From contig QJNS01000233.1 of assembly GCA_004154925.1 (NCBI GenBank), positions 1-64,000 on the forward strand: DNA of 64,000 bases. The letters run 5' to 3'. The stretch's first letter is position 1. Each line of letters opens with the position of its first letter. Origin of the DNA: Monosporascus cannonballus. Taxonomy: Eukaryota; Ascomycota; Sordariomycetes; Xylariales. A program made the translations under genes and the position numbers. The notes beneath the pieces were generated by a model, which was not told where the DNA came from, searched no databases, and saw only the letters and a list, made by a program, of their open reading frames with translations. Positions 39,100 to 49,148 of this stretch are shown here, piece after piece.

Positions 39100-41650
39100 T
39101 ACGAGTAATTTTTTTAAAAAAAGCTTAATAGAAAATTATTGGAATATAGTAAATAAGATTATGAGATAATTTTTAAAAAAGGATCTTCGACGAAGTTTTA
39201 CATTATTTATAACTTTAGCAAAGACGAATTACGTATTTTTAAAGAATATCTAGAAGATCGATTATAGAAAAAATAGATTCGATTTTCGAAGTTATTGGCA
39301 AAATATCTTATGTTTTTCGCATCGAAAAAAACGAAAAATTGCGATTTATAGTTAATTATTAATAAGTAAACGATAGTATTATTAAACATTAAATACTATT
39401 ATTTCTAATTACGGAAATAAAAAACCAATTTTACGGAATTAAATAGGTTATAATATTTGATTTTAAAAATAAATATAACCTTATTAGAATTAAAAAAGAA
39501 TACGAATAGAAAATAACTTTTAAAACGAAATACGGATTATTTAAGTATTTAATTATATTCCTAAGATTTAGGAACGAATTAATAACCTTTAAATAAATAA
39601 TAAATTATGTATTACGAAAATATTGCGATATTTTTGTCGTTTGTTATTTCGACGATATTCTTATTTTCTTAAAAACGGAAAAGGCATATATAAGATACGT
39701 TCATAAAGTTCTTTAAATTTTACAAAATATAAGGTTGTTTATTAAATAAAAAAATTAATTTTATATAAAGAAAATAAAATATTTACAACATATTATTACC
39801 CCAGGATATATTAAGATAAACCCTCAGAAGATCGCCGTAATTATAAAATAGCAAACGTTAACAACGGTTAAAAAGGTATAGGTATTTTTTGAATTCGCCA
39901 ATTACTATAGTAAGTTTATTCGGAATTTTAATAAACTAATTATATCTTTAACGAATTTTACTAAAAGAAAAAGTTTAAATGGGCGCCAGATATGGAAAAA
40001 GCGTTTAAAGATATTAAGGATACAATTACTAGCGAATTAATATTAATTATGTACGATCTGAACCGCCCTATTAAGCTAAAAACCGATATTTCGGATTACG
40101 TATTAAATATAATAATTAAATAATGAAATAATTAAGGCAAATTATACTTTATTGCAATTTTTTCTTACAAATTAAAAGAAACAGAATTTAATTACGGTAT
40201 TCTAGATAAGGAATTTATGGCTATTATTATGACATTCTGAAAGTTTAAGTATTTTTTAAAGAGAAGTTTGTATTAAGGTTTATACAGATTATTAAAAATT
40301 TACCCGATTTATTACGGTTAAGGAATTTATAAGACGATAATTTCGTTACGCGAAAAAATTAGCGAATTTCGATTTTATTATTATTTATAGGAAAAGCTTA
40401 GATAATAATAAAGTAAACGCCTTAAACAAACAACTAGACCTCGAAAAGAAATTAGTTAAAATTAACTATATAATTTTCGATATAATTATAAAAAGATATT
40501 TACGCCGGCGATATATTGTGATAATTCGAGTAATACCTTTTGATATATACCAGAAAATCTAGAAGTAAAACGACGGTCTTTTAAAAAATCAAAAAATAAA
40601 TAAAATATAAGTTTTAGAAAAATATCAGAAAAGTTTGATACGAAATATATACGAATATTAGTTATGCGGATATTTAAGAGTTTATAAAATTTTAAAACGG
40701 CTTTAATTTATATATATATTTTTTTAAATAAAATTAACCGTATAGAAAATCATATAGTAATATAATATTTGCGCTAAAATACGGTTTGATAATATAAGCT
40801 ATATAGAGAATTACAACTATTACTTATTATAAAGCGACTATAGTATTTAGTTATATTTGATATTATTAGTAAATTTCTTATGTTAAAGAATTTAATTACA
40901 GAAATATATTACGATAATATTTTCGAAATCGTCGATCGATTTACGAAATTTTCTTATTTTTCACCATATTATAAGAATACGAATACGGAATAAATAGCAT
41001 ATATCTTTTTTTAATACATTTTAAATACATACGAATTATTAATAAATATTATGTTAAAAAAGATTAAAGTTTATATTTATGTTTTGGCAAAGTTTTATAA
41101 TATAAATCGGCTTAAATCATGAATTATCTAACATTTTTAAACCTTAAATAAATAAATAAACGGAACGGACGAATTACATTTAAAAAACTTATTTACTATA
41201 TTATATTACTTACGAATAAAATCGTTAAGTTGAAAAATTATTTATTATTAATTAGCTTATAAAACCGGCTATTATAAAGTATTAAAATAATATTTATAAA
41301 CCCCAATTTTAGTTTTATTCTAACAATTTACGCAAAAATATGCGACGATAATTTAATTAATATCAAAATTATCCTTATATTAGAATAATTACGAAAATTG
41401 TATTAAAAAATAAAAATAGAATTAAAATTTGTTCGTAACCAAATAAGCAAATATTATAAGCAGAAAAAGTTAAAAAGATTAACTTTCGAAAAAAAGGAAA
41501 TGGTTTTTGTGTTATTAAAAATATTAAAATAAAATAACCTAATAAAAGATTCGACTTTAAATATACCGGTCTATATAAAATCGCTAGAAAATCTCAGAAA
41601 ATAATTATTAATTAAAACTTTTATTAGAAGTTAAATTCATTTTAACTTTA
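39100..41650 (+). pseudogene. Pol of gypsy element 1 (RT, RNase H, integrase), decayed
   Basis: Pieces in order: LKEYLEDRL and FSKLLAKYLMFFA (start of RT), VVCYFDDILIFL (the YxDD catalytic block at 39636-39671), then RNase H remnants, then EIVDRFTKFSYFSPYYKNT (integrase core at about 40924-40980). Frames change and stops are frequent, so no enzyme can be made. The element is transcribed left to right. Confidence 0.8.
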
Positions 41651-41849
41651 CATATTTTGTTATATAAATAAATAATAAATATAATTAAATTACATATAGC
41701 ACAAACGATATAAAAATAAAAAATAAATAAATATACAAAATAAAGAAATTTTCGATATCTAAAAATAAGACGGACTTACTTAATACTTAATCAAGTAAAA
41801 AAAAACCCGAATTCCAAGAATACTTACGAATTTGCTAAAATTCTTATTG

Positions 41850-42380
41850 GCGCCTAGCGCCTGCTAAAGAACTTTTACCAGTAATGCCGAGGTTAGCGGA
41901 GTTAAAGGTCCCTTAATTAATAAATGACCAATCGGTGGATTCTAGGTTGGACCAGTTGAGAGGAGGTGCGGCCTCTGCCGATATGGTCTTAGCGGCCTCC
42001 AATTCGGCCTGTTTTTCTTAAAGCTCTAATTTCTCCAGTTCCTCTAGATTGTCGATATTACGAGATACGGCTTTTATCATTTTATCATACCACATTTTTT
42101 TTATTTACGTAAACGACGTAAATAGGCGTTAATTTCCGAAATAACCTGGTTTATTTCCTTTTTAACAGCCTCTAGTTCCAGCTTAAGTTTTCGATATTAA
42201 GTAATAATACGTTATAACTGCTTTGGGTTTAAACCACGTACGTCATAATTAAACTGGTTATTTTTGATATAGAACAAATAACGGGAAAAATTATCTTTCG
42301 ATAATTTATATTTTAGTTTCTTTCGTTCACAGTAATAACAAGGCGCATGTGGACAGAATTTGCGAAAAGTACCGCGGCTA
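41850..42380 (-). pseudogene. Reverse-strand Cys-cluster and coiled-coil frame at the 3' end of gypsy element 1
   Basis: Read on the minus strand from about 42360, the sequence gives FRKFCPHAPCYYCERKKL, then a Lys/Arg-rich stretch, then LELEAVKKEINQVISEIN and a Glu/Leu-rich tract ending AEAAPPLNWSNLESTDWSF, with a few stops where Gln or Trp would fit. Composition here is far less AT-biased than around it. The pattern CX4CX2C followed by heptad-like Leu, Lys and Glu suggests a small metal-binding plus coiled-coil protein encoded antisense to the element. The equivalent place in gypsy element 2 carries a similar frame. Function unknown. Confidence 0.5.
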
Positions 42381-42513
42381 TTAAAAAGTTGCGTTAAGCG
42401 ATTTTAACCTTGAAAAAAGATTTAGCATATTTCTTAATACGATCCGTTATAATAGATTTAATTACTTACGAAATAAAATCTTCGAGACGAAAATCTTAAA
42501 AAAAGAAGGATCG

Positions 42514-42914
42514 TATTATAATCTAACATCCTTAGCGCATTCAGAAATAATTAAAATAAGTGAAACCAAAAAAAAGACTACGTAATAGAATTATTAAGAT
42601 TATTACGAAATTTACGAAAATTAGGATTATTAAAAGTATTACGAGATTTGTGAAAATCAAAATTATTGGAATTATTACAAAAACGCAATAATCTAGATAA
42701 AATAAATAATAATAATTAATATATATACGTTTATTGATTTCTATAATTTAAATAATATTAATTTGCAATAATAATTCGTTATTTAAGGAATTTTTGATAT
42801 TACGAAACATAATACGTTACTGTATTTAGTGTTCAGTTTCCCATAATACTTCTGCTAACATAAACCCGTACGACTTATATTTAATAGTTGGTTAAACCGG
42901 CAAGCTATTATATA
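42514..42914 (+). repeat. 3' LTR of gypsy element 1
   Basis: 401 bp starting TATTATAATCTAACATCC, where the first G of TG is mutated to A, and ending AGCTATTATATA. It aligns end to end with 36032-36432. Confidence 0.85.
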
Positions 42915-44680
42915 TAAGAAAAAAATATAATTTTGTAAAGGTAAAAAGGTACTTTTAATAAATTATTAACTTAATATATATAATTCATTTAATATAAAAC
43001 AAATATAAACAAGGTATATATATTTTTTTAAATATATTATCGAACTTAGCGCTTATATTAACGCGAAAGTTATAAAAACGAAAATAAATTTTAAAAACCG
43101 GTAATTTATAAAATCCGATATTATAACTTAATAAGTATTTAATATGTTATAAAGAAAATGACTTTATTAAGAAAATCTTGTTTCTATTTTAAAAAGATAA
43201 AATTAACAGATTTAAAATTAAGCCGGCTAAAACTATTTTCGACTCTATTAAAATTAAAATCAAAAGTATTTTCTTATACGGTACGCATAAAAACTAAATA
43301 AACGAAATAAAATAAATAATTAAACATTGAAATGATTAAAAATAATATTCTAAAAATTATTATTAATAGATGAAATATAAACGAATACTGAGGTGAGAAA
43401 AATAATATATGCATTATTATTTCGCAAAAAAAACTATTTTAAATATTTTTTTAATATTATTCTTTTTAATATTTATTACAACGGCGATTTTAGTCTTTAG
43501 TGCATTTTTTAAATTATATAAGATTATTATTTAAAACTACGAATACATTAAATTCATTAATGTATAAAACTTAAGGCTTTATATGATAATTAAAAAATAA
43601 TAATATAAACTAATACCTACTTAATAAATTTCCAAGGTATATTATTAATGCGTAAATATAAAATATTAAAATTTGCATTTATATTAATATTTTTTTTTTC
43701 GTTTTTTATAAATTAAAACCGGTTTTCATATTAATTTAAAAGTTAAATAAATAAGTAAGGATTATATAAAATTATTAATCGCAATTCGGATAAAAAATTA
43801 AAAACTTTTATAAATTAACTCAAAGAATTTAATAAACCGGGTATTTTTATTACTTTCTTTTTTATTAATATATTTTAATTTTTATATTTTACTTAAATAA
43901 AAAGCTTTTTGTTATTATCGCATAACATAGTATTCTTTAAGCAACAAATTTCGGATAAACTTTAATTAAATTTCATGTCGAATTTATTAATCGCTTAAAT
44001 TTATATATATTAAAACCGAAAATAAAACGTGTTTAAGATAATATTTCGATATAAATGCGTTAAAACTTTCGAAGAAATATTTAAATTTTGGCCGTTTCCG
44101 AGCGTTCAATAAACGTTAATTAGATAATTTGATTATCGGTAATTAAATTTTCGTAAAACTTATATTTAAAAATTAATTAAAAAATAACGAATAAATAAAA
44201 AATAAGTAAATTTAAAATAAAACGCAAAAACTTTTATATTAAATTTAACCTGGTTATAAATGGTTTCGTTTTTTTAAAATATTATTTATAAAAAATTATT
44301 ATCGATTAATTGCAAAAAGTATGTTTTAAATAAATTCAAGTTATTTATTTATTTTATTTAATTTTTTATATTTTTAAAAGACATTATCTAACATTTACGT
44401 ATAAAAAATATTTATTAAAAATAAAAATTAATTATTTTAAAATAGCTTTAAAATTAACTAATTTCATCGAAAAATATAATATAAACATAAATACGCGTAA
44501 ATAATTTTTAAAAAATTATATTAAACGAAAAATTATAAATTAAAAAATAAACGAGATATTTTATAATTAAGAAAATAGGTTTTTCGATACGCCTAAAAAT
44601 CGTATTAATAAAAAATACGAACGAAAGCGCCATATTTTAAAATTAATATTATTTGTAAATATTAATTCGTTTTTTAATAT
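42915..44680. repeat. AT-rich RIP-degraded DNA
   Basis: About 1.8 kb of stop-saturated DNA between gypsy element 1 and the right end of the insertion. No motif was recognised. It may include the missing remainder of the inverted gypsy copy, but homology could not be followed by eye. Confidence 0.5.
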
Positions 44681-44971
44681 AGGCTGCTGGCGGCAAGGTT
44701 AGGGCGTTAACAAACCCTATGTTGGAAAGGGGGAAAGTACGAGAAAGGAGGGGGTGGGCAAAGCAAACACGGTACCGGCCGGCGCAGGACGAGTGGATGT
44801 TCCGGGCCCTCGACGATTCCGTTTTCTTTAAAACGGTTGTCCGGCCCCGGGGCCAAAACGGAAAGTGAGCGTTAAGACACCAAGGGCGGTCGGGGCTGGC
44901 AGAACCGGGAGAGGAAGGTGGGTCGGTGCACGGCCGGGATGAGTCAGCAGGCACGGTTGTGCCGCATGTTC
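44681..44971. other. GC-rich right end of the 20.5-kb insertion
   Basis: About 290 bp of GC-rich DNA abruptly following AT-rich sequence and ending at the right target duplication. The outermost part contains the dyad GGCACGGTTGTGCC. A minus-strand frame (44649-44954) runs through it without recognisable content; the GH95 frame continues into it only by chance (stop at 44828). Confidence 0.5.
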
Positions 44972-44979
44972 GATATTGC
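44972..44979. repeat. Right copy of the 8-bp target duplication GATATTGC
   Basis: Identical to 24474-24481. On the minus strand it encodes the end of the block AGNI of GH95, the last native codons before the insertion. Confidence 0.85.
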
Positions 44980-45298
44980 CAGCAATAAACATGTCCCGAA
45001 TCTCAGCCACGGCCCACTTGGCTTTGGGGTTGACGCGGTCTTCCCAAGGGCCACTCCATGCCGAGTTCTCTTTGAGCACTAGCCTCTCCACGACATTGCC
45101 AGTGACGAGGGCACCCAGTCTTCCGTTACCGATGGGCAAGGCGCTCTCCCAATCGTCCCCGGCCCCGGACGCGTACCATGCAACGCGCGAGCCATCCCAG
45201 TGTGCCCAGATGCCGCTGGGATGCTGGTAGTGAGACACGTCGCTAAAAGGGGGCGAAGGTAGTATGCCATCCACATCATTGGGCCCTGTGACGTTCAT
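44972..45298 (-). pseudogene. GH95 alpha-L-fucosidase, 5' part of the split gene
   Basis: 109 codons from a Met at 45298 to the target duplication. The segment DDWESALPIGNGRLGALV followed by LVLKENSAWSGPWEDRVNP and EIRDMFIAGNI is the N-terminal beta-sandwich of family 95. Reading then leaves the family at the insertion point, and a chance frame stops at 44828. The remaining four fifths lie at 22164-24481. No signal peptide is visible in front of the Met. The bases CACCGTAG just upstream could be a splice acceptor, so a first exon with the signal peptide may lie further right. No lesion is seen in this part. Confidence 0.9.
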
Positions 45299-46032
45299 CT
45301 ACGGTGAAATATTGGAGCATCATGCGAACAGTGGGCAGCAAGATGCGGATTTTGTTCACGTTTAGCAGTTTGCGCCAAACGGCGGGATCTGGGGGAAATT
45401 GCGTCCGGGACGTTACCTCGGGCGCAGGTCGGCTCCTCCGGACTGCCGAAGTTCGATATTACCTCCGGGACCTGATTTGTGCACATCTGGTCACCTACCT
45501 TAGGTGTTCGTCCTGCCGGCTTCTCCCTGATTGGCGGCCTCAATTCATGCGCCGAGGTTGCTTGTAACCCGCCCCCCCTTAACGAAGACTTGAGTTGCGT
45601 TGAAAGGGAGGTTTGGGGAGATTGGTCGGAAACCAGGAACGCCTACCAGCCATTTCTTGCGTCATTCGGTCGCACCGATCTGAGGATGTCACTAAGGTGG
45701 CATTGGCGGGACAGGGGCATTTCATCATGAGTTCCCGATTCACTACCTCTCCTCTCGTTCCATCCGACCCTGGACACACCAGTGACTCTGAACCGGCACT
45801 CATCATCCGCCCGCAGGACGGCCTGAAAACGTCTTTTAAGCTTCAATCTGTCGGAAAATATTGGTGTGCGGTTGCCCTTATTTTGCTTGCTCATTCTCCG
45901 GTGACGAGAGAGGCGGGGACTCACCCAAAAACGTCCCACGCAGTATTTTTTATAGGGTAACGCACGCAGACGTCTATGCGTTGTTGCGGGTTCAGTTCTC
46001 GATGTCTGCTATATCCCTGGACCCTTGAGTCC
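45299..46032. other. Intergenic region between GH95 5' part and the beta-lactamase-like gene
   Basis: About 730 bp, GC-balanced. It should contain the former promoter (and perhaps first exon) of the GH95 gene and the 3' flank of the gene at 46033. Several overlapping open frames occur on both strands; none has recognisable content. Confidence 0.45.
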
Positions 46033-47988
46033 CTATTTCTCTTCTCCGTCCTTGTTCAGCACCCCCGACCTCAAAAACGGCAAGTCAACCCCGAATACTT
46101 CTCCGGACTCCCGATCCTTGACATACACTACCCGATCAATGGGTTCGCTCCCATAATGCATCCAATCCCCAACTGCCCATGTCAGACAATCCTTCTCACT
46201 GATGCCCTTTCCAGGTAAATCCGTGTCAGCATTCTGCTCAAACTCCCACATCATCCTCCAATCTTCCGTCACCGTCTCTCTCCCGTCCTCCATTCTCCGC
46301 GGTCTCTTGATCCCAGCGGGATACAACCTAAACGTCCCAGTCGGCTTCAAGGTCGGCAAGACAACCCCCAACGACACCTTCCAAAACTCCACCAAGGCGT
46401 CCAGAATATCCGACCCATTCCTCGCCATCCCCGTCAACACCAAGGACACCCCATCCACCTCCGTCGACACATCGACATCCACCCCTCCCGTCTCGGGCGT
46501 CGATCGTCCGACAAACTTGCCCACATACCTCTCCTCAGCCTGTTCCCTCGCCACCGCATCCAAAGCCGGAACCAGCACACTCAACGCCGCATCATAGATA
46601 GTCGTGAGTGCGTCCTGGTTCCCCGCTGTCAAAAACGCCAATCCCACGCCATATTCATCCAACAACGCGATCCTCGCGCGATACCCATACGCCGCCCCGT
46701 CCTTGGCGTGGATCGTGACGCTGTGGCCCCCTTCACCCGAAGTCTCGTTGTACCCCGGAAATAAAACTGAGGGGTTGGGACGGAAAATCTCCCATGGAAA
46801 CCCCAGGAAACTATTGCGCGAGCCGGCGAACGAGCGGGGTTGGAGCCATTCATGGATTTGGGTCGGGGTGGCGAGATGAGGGTTGCGAGAGAGGATGGCG
46901 TGGACAAAGGAGGAGAGGTCGGATAGGGTGGAAATGAGACCGCCGCCGGGAACGTTGTCGCCGTAGTCGGAGCCCCAGGAGTTGGGGACAGGGGGGATGA
47001 CGGCGAGGGAGTCGTTGCCGAGGCCGCTGGGGAACGTTGACGGCATGTGCAGGGGGCGGGTGATGAGGGAGTGAAGGAGTTGGGTATAGTTGCGGCCGGT
47101 AGAGGATTCGAGCGCGTAGGCTAGGATGGTGTACGCGATGTTGGAGTAGATGGGGCGGGAGTGCGGAGGGGCGAGTGGGTGGGAGGTTTTCATGCCGAGA
47201 AGGAGTTCTGGAGTGTTTATCAGCGGTGGGGTGGGTGGATCAAAGTAGGAGAATACTGACGTTGCTTGGTACATGGGCCGGCGCTGAGACCTATGACGCC
47301 GCATGGAGGGTAGGCGCTGTCGTTGATGTGTGGGAAACCGAGAGCTTCGAAGTAGAATTTGAGGTAGTGGTATTCCTGGATGCTTGTCAGGGGGGAATTC
47401 AGGTGTTGTAAACAGTGACGCGTACCGAGAAGCCATCTGTATTCTCAGTTAGCCGCGAATCCGGGCGAGGGGATTGGCTAGGCCATTACAGTTTGGCGGA
47501 ATTCCAGCAAGCTGTCCTCCCAGTGCGCGGAGGCTAATGCTCTCCCAGTCAATCAACGAGTCGTGCCCCTTGAGTGCAGGGAGATGCTTCGTCACGGGGT
47601 CGTCCATGCTCACTCCGCTCTTGATCAAGATCGCGTCCGATATGGCCTTGGACACGGAACCAATCAGGTATTGCGAATGTCTGTCAATCGATTGGGTGCC
47701 GTTTATGTTCCCTGAAGCGAGATGATGATATTCCCAGAGTGGGGTGGAAGCGTCGGTCTGATCTAGGCCCACGATGCCCGTAGACAGGGACACATTGTGG
47801 ATATCCCAGCCAGTGCGAATGTCGCCATTGAAGGCTCCATTGAGAATTGCTGTGAAGTTGGCCAGCGCCTCTTGAAACGTCTTTGATTCTGAGAGGTTGC
47901 GAGGGCGTGGGTAGATCGGGCCCTCGGGGCGACATTCGAGTGCCAGTACCGTAGCTGGGAGGATGGGCAGAAAGGTGAGGAGCTTCAT
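46033..47988 (-). CDS. Secreted beta-lactamase-like serine hydrolase, four exons, intact
   Basis: Exons 47988-47490, 47436-47426, 47375-47261 and 47207-46033; introns of 53, 50 and 53 nt, each with GT...AG ends and a branch site (GGCTAACTG, CCCTGACAA, CGCTGATAA). All phases fit, giving 599 residues. Exon 2 is only 11 nt (Y-G-F-S junction). Residues 1 to about 17 form a signal peptide (MKLLTFLPILPATVLALE). The class C beta-lactamase / penicillin-binding fold shows the catalytic S111-V-S-K114 in LIGSVSKAISDAIL and the Tyr motif Y229-S-N in RPIYSNIAYTILAYALE. GGG and a Gly/His-rich segment (SGEGGHSVTIHAKDG) follow, then a family-specific C-terminal domain. Fungal members act as esterases, peptidases or lactam hydrolases; the substrate is unknown. 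The 3' end faces the broken GH95 gene. No RIP-type lesions are seen. Confidence 0.88.
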
Positions 47989-48069
47989 CCTGAAGGGCTC
48001 GGATAGTGAATCCAGAGAACGAGTTGCGCTTGACTGCCACAATACCCGGACACCAGCATCCCCGCCCCC

Positions 48070-48075
48070 TTTATA
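48070..48075 (-). promoter_or_regulatory. TATA box of the beta-lactamase-like gene
   Basis: Minus-strand TATAAA in the context GTGTATAAAGGGGGCGGGG, 82-87 bp upstream of the ATG at 47988, the right distance for a core promoter with a leader of about 50 nt. Confidence 0.5.
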
Positions 48076-48984
48076 CACGTTGAGTGCACAACCTCTACCT
48101 CGCTGATGATGATGTGTGCAAGCAATGAGACTATTTCTTTGGCAGCATCGCCTCGGCCTGGTGTTATCCAATACCAAGACCGGATAGGCCCCGGTGGCCA
48201 GCGGCATTAGCCAACCGAGGAATGCGAGAGCTGAAAAGGCTCATTGTGACTCGTCGGGTGACAAGTGATGTCCTATACGCTGGGTGAGGCGCCGATTAAG
48301 CACTCCAAATGCAATGTCGATCATCGGGCGCGGTGGCATGTGGTGGAATGCGAGGAATACGGTGAGTTTGCCAAGCCTTCTAAGCCTATGTCCAAAAACT
48401 CATCGTTCAGAGAACAGAGGTGCTCGCATGTCGTTTTATTTTTCTCCTCGAAGCAAGGGTTAGACCACGCGGCGCGACGCCAAACTGAATGAGGAGAGGG
48501 CTCGGGAGAAGATCAACAGGAAACCTACCTAGGATCAACCGACGATTCCTTCAGCCAATATCAGGGGACACTGGAAATGAGCAAATTAAGACGATGGACC
48601 AGTCATAATGGCCTCGAAAAGAAACTTCATGGCTGCTGCGCCGCTCTCGGGCATGAAAAAGGATGAGACCGTCAAAACATTCTCAGTGGGAGTGTTAACA
48701 AATGTCTTCAGGCATTCGTCATGGTTCCATGTCATGTTTCTGTAGACTGATCGCGAGCAAGTTTTGCGTTCAAATTACCCTCACTACTTAAGTTTACATA
48801 TACTTCCCGTTCCTAACCTGCGGGGTAGAGTGCGGCGCTACGGCGCTCGGTATCGCAGACCAGCAGAACGGTGTAAGGAAATGAGAGAACACGGGAGGTA
48901 CGGCTAAATATCGGCGACCAGTCGCCGACCCACCTGCTTGGGACAACCACAAAATCCCATACCCGGGCGAATACATACACAACC
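48076..48984. other. Upstream region, no gene seen
   Basis: About 900 bp of GC-balanced sequence between the beta-lactamase-like promoter and the copia LTR at 48985. Short frames at 48265-48492 (+) and 48794-49003 (-) have no protein-like content; the second runs into the LTR. Confidence 0.4.
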
Positions 48985-49148
48985 TGTCAGATATAAGGGA
49001 CATCAGTTGTGTGTGTATTGATAACTAGTTGCAGGTGCTCTTAGAACGCGTACTGCACTTTAAGGTGATCTAGTCCCGGAACATATATGTTCCGATCAAA
49101 GGAAATTTTCCGTATATAAGGTGCTAAAATACCTTTTGCTAATCGATA
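48985..49148 (-). repeat. 3' LTR of the minus-strand copia element
   Basis: 164 bp, TGTCAGATATAAGGG... through GAACGCGTACTGCA, GTGATCTAGTCCCGG and the palindrome CGGAACATATATGTTCCG to GCTAATCGATA. The right part is RIP-altered (CCGACA became TCGATA). The match to 61492-61654 stops cleanly at 49148. Confidence 0.8.

Larger units (their letters stand above)
36032..42914 (+). mobile_element. Complete Ty3/gypsy retrotransposon, heavily RIP-mutated
   Basis: 6,883 bp bounded by two 401-bp direct repeats. Internal order on the + strand is gag with a mutated zinc knuckle (37450-37491), reverse transcriptase with YFDD (39645-39656), RNase H and integrase (IVDRFTKF near 40927-40950), the Ty3/gypsy order. 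Every frame is broken by stops, mostly Gln or Trp codons turned to TAA, TAG or TGA. Its left LTR abuts the inverted relative at 33863-36031. Flanking 5-mers (AAATA left, TAAGA right) do not match, so the target duplication is lost or the edges were rearranged. Confidence 0.85.
24482..44971. mobile_element. 20,490-bp composite insertion with 8-bp TSD and gene cargo
   Basis: Flanked by GATATTGC on both sides. Removing it with one duplication copy joins GH95 codon 109 (ATC, 44974-44972) to the codon ATG at 24473-24471 in frame and within a conserved block. Left 5.6 kb: GC-balanced, with a frameshifted nucleotidyltransferase-like gene, an intact relative and an intact metallophosphoesterase. Middle 14.5 kb: RIP-degraded, with a solo LTR and two Ty3/gypsy copies. 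Right 0.29 kb: GC-balanced again. Left end TGGCAGCGGCGCAATGCC; right end, read inward, GAACATGCGGCACAACCG. The ends share only GCGGC(G/A)CAA, offset by one base. Eight-bp duplications are typical of hAT and P transposons, but the ends lack a clear hAT consensus. No transposase or DUF3435 captain was recognised. Confidence 0.82.

Noticed and set aside
24482..44971. A Starship element
   Set aside because: No DUF3435 tyrosine-recombinase captain could be recognised near either end, and the 8-bp duplication is not the typical Starship pattern. A captain lost to RIP cannot be excluded.
22164..45298. Two independent truncated GH95 paralogues
   Set aside because: The pieces do not overlap beyond 8 identical bases, and joining them gives an exact in-frame conserved block; coincidence is unlikely.
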